Of a DNA stretch of 6,556 bases, positions 5,394 to 6,556 are shown piece by piece. Positions within the stretch are counted from its first letter, which is position 1, and every line of letters begins with the position of its first letter. The notes beneath the pieces were generated by a model, which saw only the letters and a list, made by a program, of their open reading frames with translations, was not told where the DNA came from and did no database searches. The position numbers and the translations under genes were made by a program. Source of the DNA: Thermoplasmata archaeon (lineage in GTDB: Archaea > Thermoplasmatota > E2 > DHVEG-1 > B18-G2); NCBI GenBank assembly GCA_021163455.1, contig JAGGWT010000105.1:1-6556 (forward strand). The letters run 5' to 3'.

Positions 5394-6556
5394 ATGGGTA
5401 TACAGGAGGTTTTAGTTGTATTACCTTCCTTGGTTGGTGTAGTGATTGCAACCACTATTCTTTATTCCATACTGAGTCGAAAAAGAGAGAAGATATCCGA
5501 GTCTTTTACTCTAGTAATACTCTCAACGATAATATGGTCGATCGGATATATAATAGAGATACTGACACCATCATACAGTTGGAAAATACTGGCCGCTAAA
5601 AGCGAGTACATGGGAATAGCTATCCTGCCCGTAGCATGGTTTGTATTTTCTTCACGCTACACAAGGCATTTCCACAAAATTACAGAGACAAAATACATCT
5701 ATTCACTCTTCCTGATCCCATTCATTACAATATTCCTTGTATTCACAAACGAGTATCACCGTCTTGTATGGAGGAGTATACAACTTTTTGGGATAGGTAC
5801 TTTAAAAGTGATCACACCAGAGTATGGGACTTGGTTTTGGATTCATACAATCTACTCATATGCGGCTTTTCTGATCGGTAGCTTCTTACTTATAGCAGAG
5901 TCCCTGAAATTCTCCAGAACACATCGTAAAAAGTCTTTCACCTTGATTCTTGCATCCAGTCTGCCTCTTATTACCAGCATCGTGTATGTATCCAGGGTTT
6001 ATCCCTTTGATTTGACTCCTCTATCCTTCAGCATCTCGATGGTTCTCTTATTCCTTTGCGTCTACAAACTAAAACTGATAGATATAGTCCCTCTTGCCAG
6101 AGACAAAATAGTAGAGGATATGGATGATATCGTTATGGTTTTTGATAGCAATAAAAGACTTGTGGACCTAAACAAGTCAGCACAGAGAACACTATCTGCA
6201 TCCAGAGAAGAGCTTATAGGCAAAGAGGCAGAATATGTTATCTCAATGTGCCCTGAGATAAATGAGTTAATCTATGGTGGAAAGAAACAGAAGATGTGTG
6301 AAAAATTTGGAAAATACTTTGATGTCAGAGTCACTCCACTGAGAGATGAGGGAAACGTGGAGGTGGGGAGGATACTCATAGCTCGTGACATTACGGATCT
6401 CAGGAGATATCAGAGTGAACTAGAGAATCTGAACAAAAACTTAGAAATTGAAGTCAAAAGAAGAACAGAGTATATCCAGAAGCTTCTTGATCAAAAGAAC
6501 GATTTCATAAAGCAGTTGGGTCATGATTTAAAGACTCCACTAACGCCTATCCTCTC
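5394..6556 (+). CDS. Sensor histidine kinase with 7TM N-terminal domain and PAS (3' truncated by window)
   Basis: The frame is open for 387 codons from ATG 5394 to the window edge and has no stop. Residues 1-225 carry about seven hydrophobic segments (near 5-27, 38-57, 73-86, 101-118, 148-169, 182-201, 209-225). They match the HisKA_7TM sensor type, including its TNEYHRLVW (118-126) and YGTWFWIHTIYSY (144-156) motifs. A cytoplasmic PAS-like domain follows at about 238-335, starting DKIVEDMDDIVMVFDSNKRLVDLN and ending VGRILIARDITDLR. Next comes a charged signalling helix, about 336-368. The HisKA H-box FIKQLGHDLKTPLTP lies at 371-385, with H377 as the predicted phospho-acceptor. The rest of HisKA and the ATP-binding HATPase_c domain must lie to the right. 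It should autophosphorylate H377 and pass the phosphate to a response regulator; the signal is unknown. GGTGAGGT (5379-5386) ends 7 nt before the ATG and supports this start. It is divergent from lhr. Confidence 0.92.
   Translation, partial: MGIQEVLVVLPSLVGVVIATTILYSILSRKREKISESFTLVILSTIIWSIGYIIEILTPSYSWKILAAKSEYMGIAILPVAWFVFSSRYTRHFHKITETKYIYSLFLIPFITIFLVFTNEYHRLVWRSIQLFGIGTLKVITPEYGTWFWIHTIYSYAAFLIGSFLLIAESLKFSRTHRKKSFTLILASSLPLITSIVYVSRVYPFDLTPLSFSISMVLLFLCVYKLKLIDIVPLARDKIVEDMDDIVMVFDSNKRLVDLNKSAQRTLSASREELIGKEAEYVISMCPEINELIYGGKKQKMCEKFGKYFDVRVTPLRDEGNVEVGRILIARDITDLRRYQSELENLNKNLEIEVKRRTEYIQKLLDQKNDFIKQLGHDLKTPLTPIL

Noticed and set aside
5263..5881. Short open frames at 5263-5451 (-) and 5636-5881 (+)
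   Set aside because: Both overlap the histidine kinase coding sequence, whose 387-codon frame with 7TM, PAS and H-box features clearly wins. The first also crosses the divergent promoter region.
1..6556. CRISPR repeats, tRNA genes, insertion sequences or attachment sites
   Set aside because: I read both strands and found no regularly spaced repeats, no tRNA arm pattern such as a GTTCGA-type T-loop with CCA-end stem, no transposase motifs and no long terminal inverted repeats.

Overview
The window looks archaeal and euryarchaeal. The evidence is an Lhr-type superfamily 2 helicase fused into one transcription unit with a COG1407-type phosphoesterase, a Taw3/TYW3 wybutosine enzyme, a histidine kinase with the archaeal-style 7TM sensor domain, and promoters with an A/T-rich box about 25-36 nt before the start codons. 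Several genes appear leaderless and others have clear Shine-Dalgarno motifs, a mixture typical of archaea. Base composition is moderately AT-rich by eye, with many AGA/AGG and ATA codons. A protein at 851-1216 resembles the DUF6015 type that I associate with Thermoplasmata. That lineage is my best guess, at low confidence.

Layout from left to right: (1) the 3' end of an unidentified + strand gene, ending at 115 in a strong hairpin; (2) a 67-aa two-TM membrane protein on +, convergent with (3) a small winged-helix regulator on -, whose best start is ATG 710 rather than GTG 740; (4) a 140-bp divergent control region with a spaced inverted repeat and an adjacent palindrome; (5) a 121-aa DUF6015-like protein on +, whose stop codon overlaps that of (6) a 41-aa ORF on -; (7) on -, a tightly packed run lhr - metallophosphoesterase - taw3, joined by an ATGA overlap and an 8-bp overlap, with the 41-aa ORF 28 nt further on; (8) a divergent control region at 5273-5393; (9) on +, a histidine kinase (7TM sensor, PAS, signalling helix, H-box) that runs off the right edge.

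Functionally, the centre of the window is a nucleic-acid maintenance operon. A helicase and a calcineurin-like phosphoesterase are probably made in coordinated amounts by translational coupling and are followed by a tRNA-Phe modification enzyme. The two flanks carry signalling and regulation genes. I see no CRISPR array, tRNA, rRNA, transposase or recognisable defence island. The most interesting points are the coupling of taw3 to the helicase/phosphoesterase pair, the mutually exclusive hairpins at 85-129, the dyad in the divergent region at 758-813, and the very short ORF that may form a fourth cistron.
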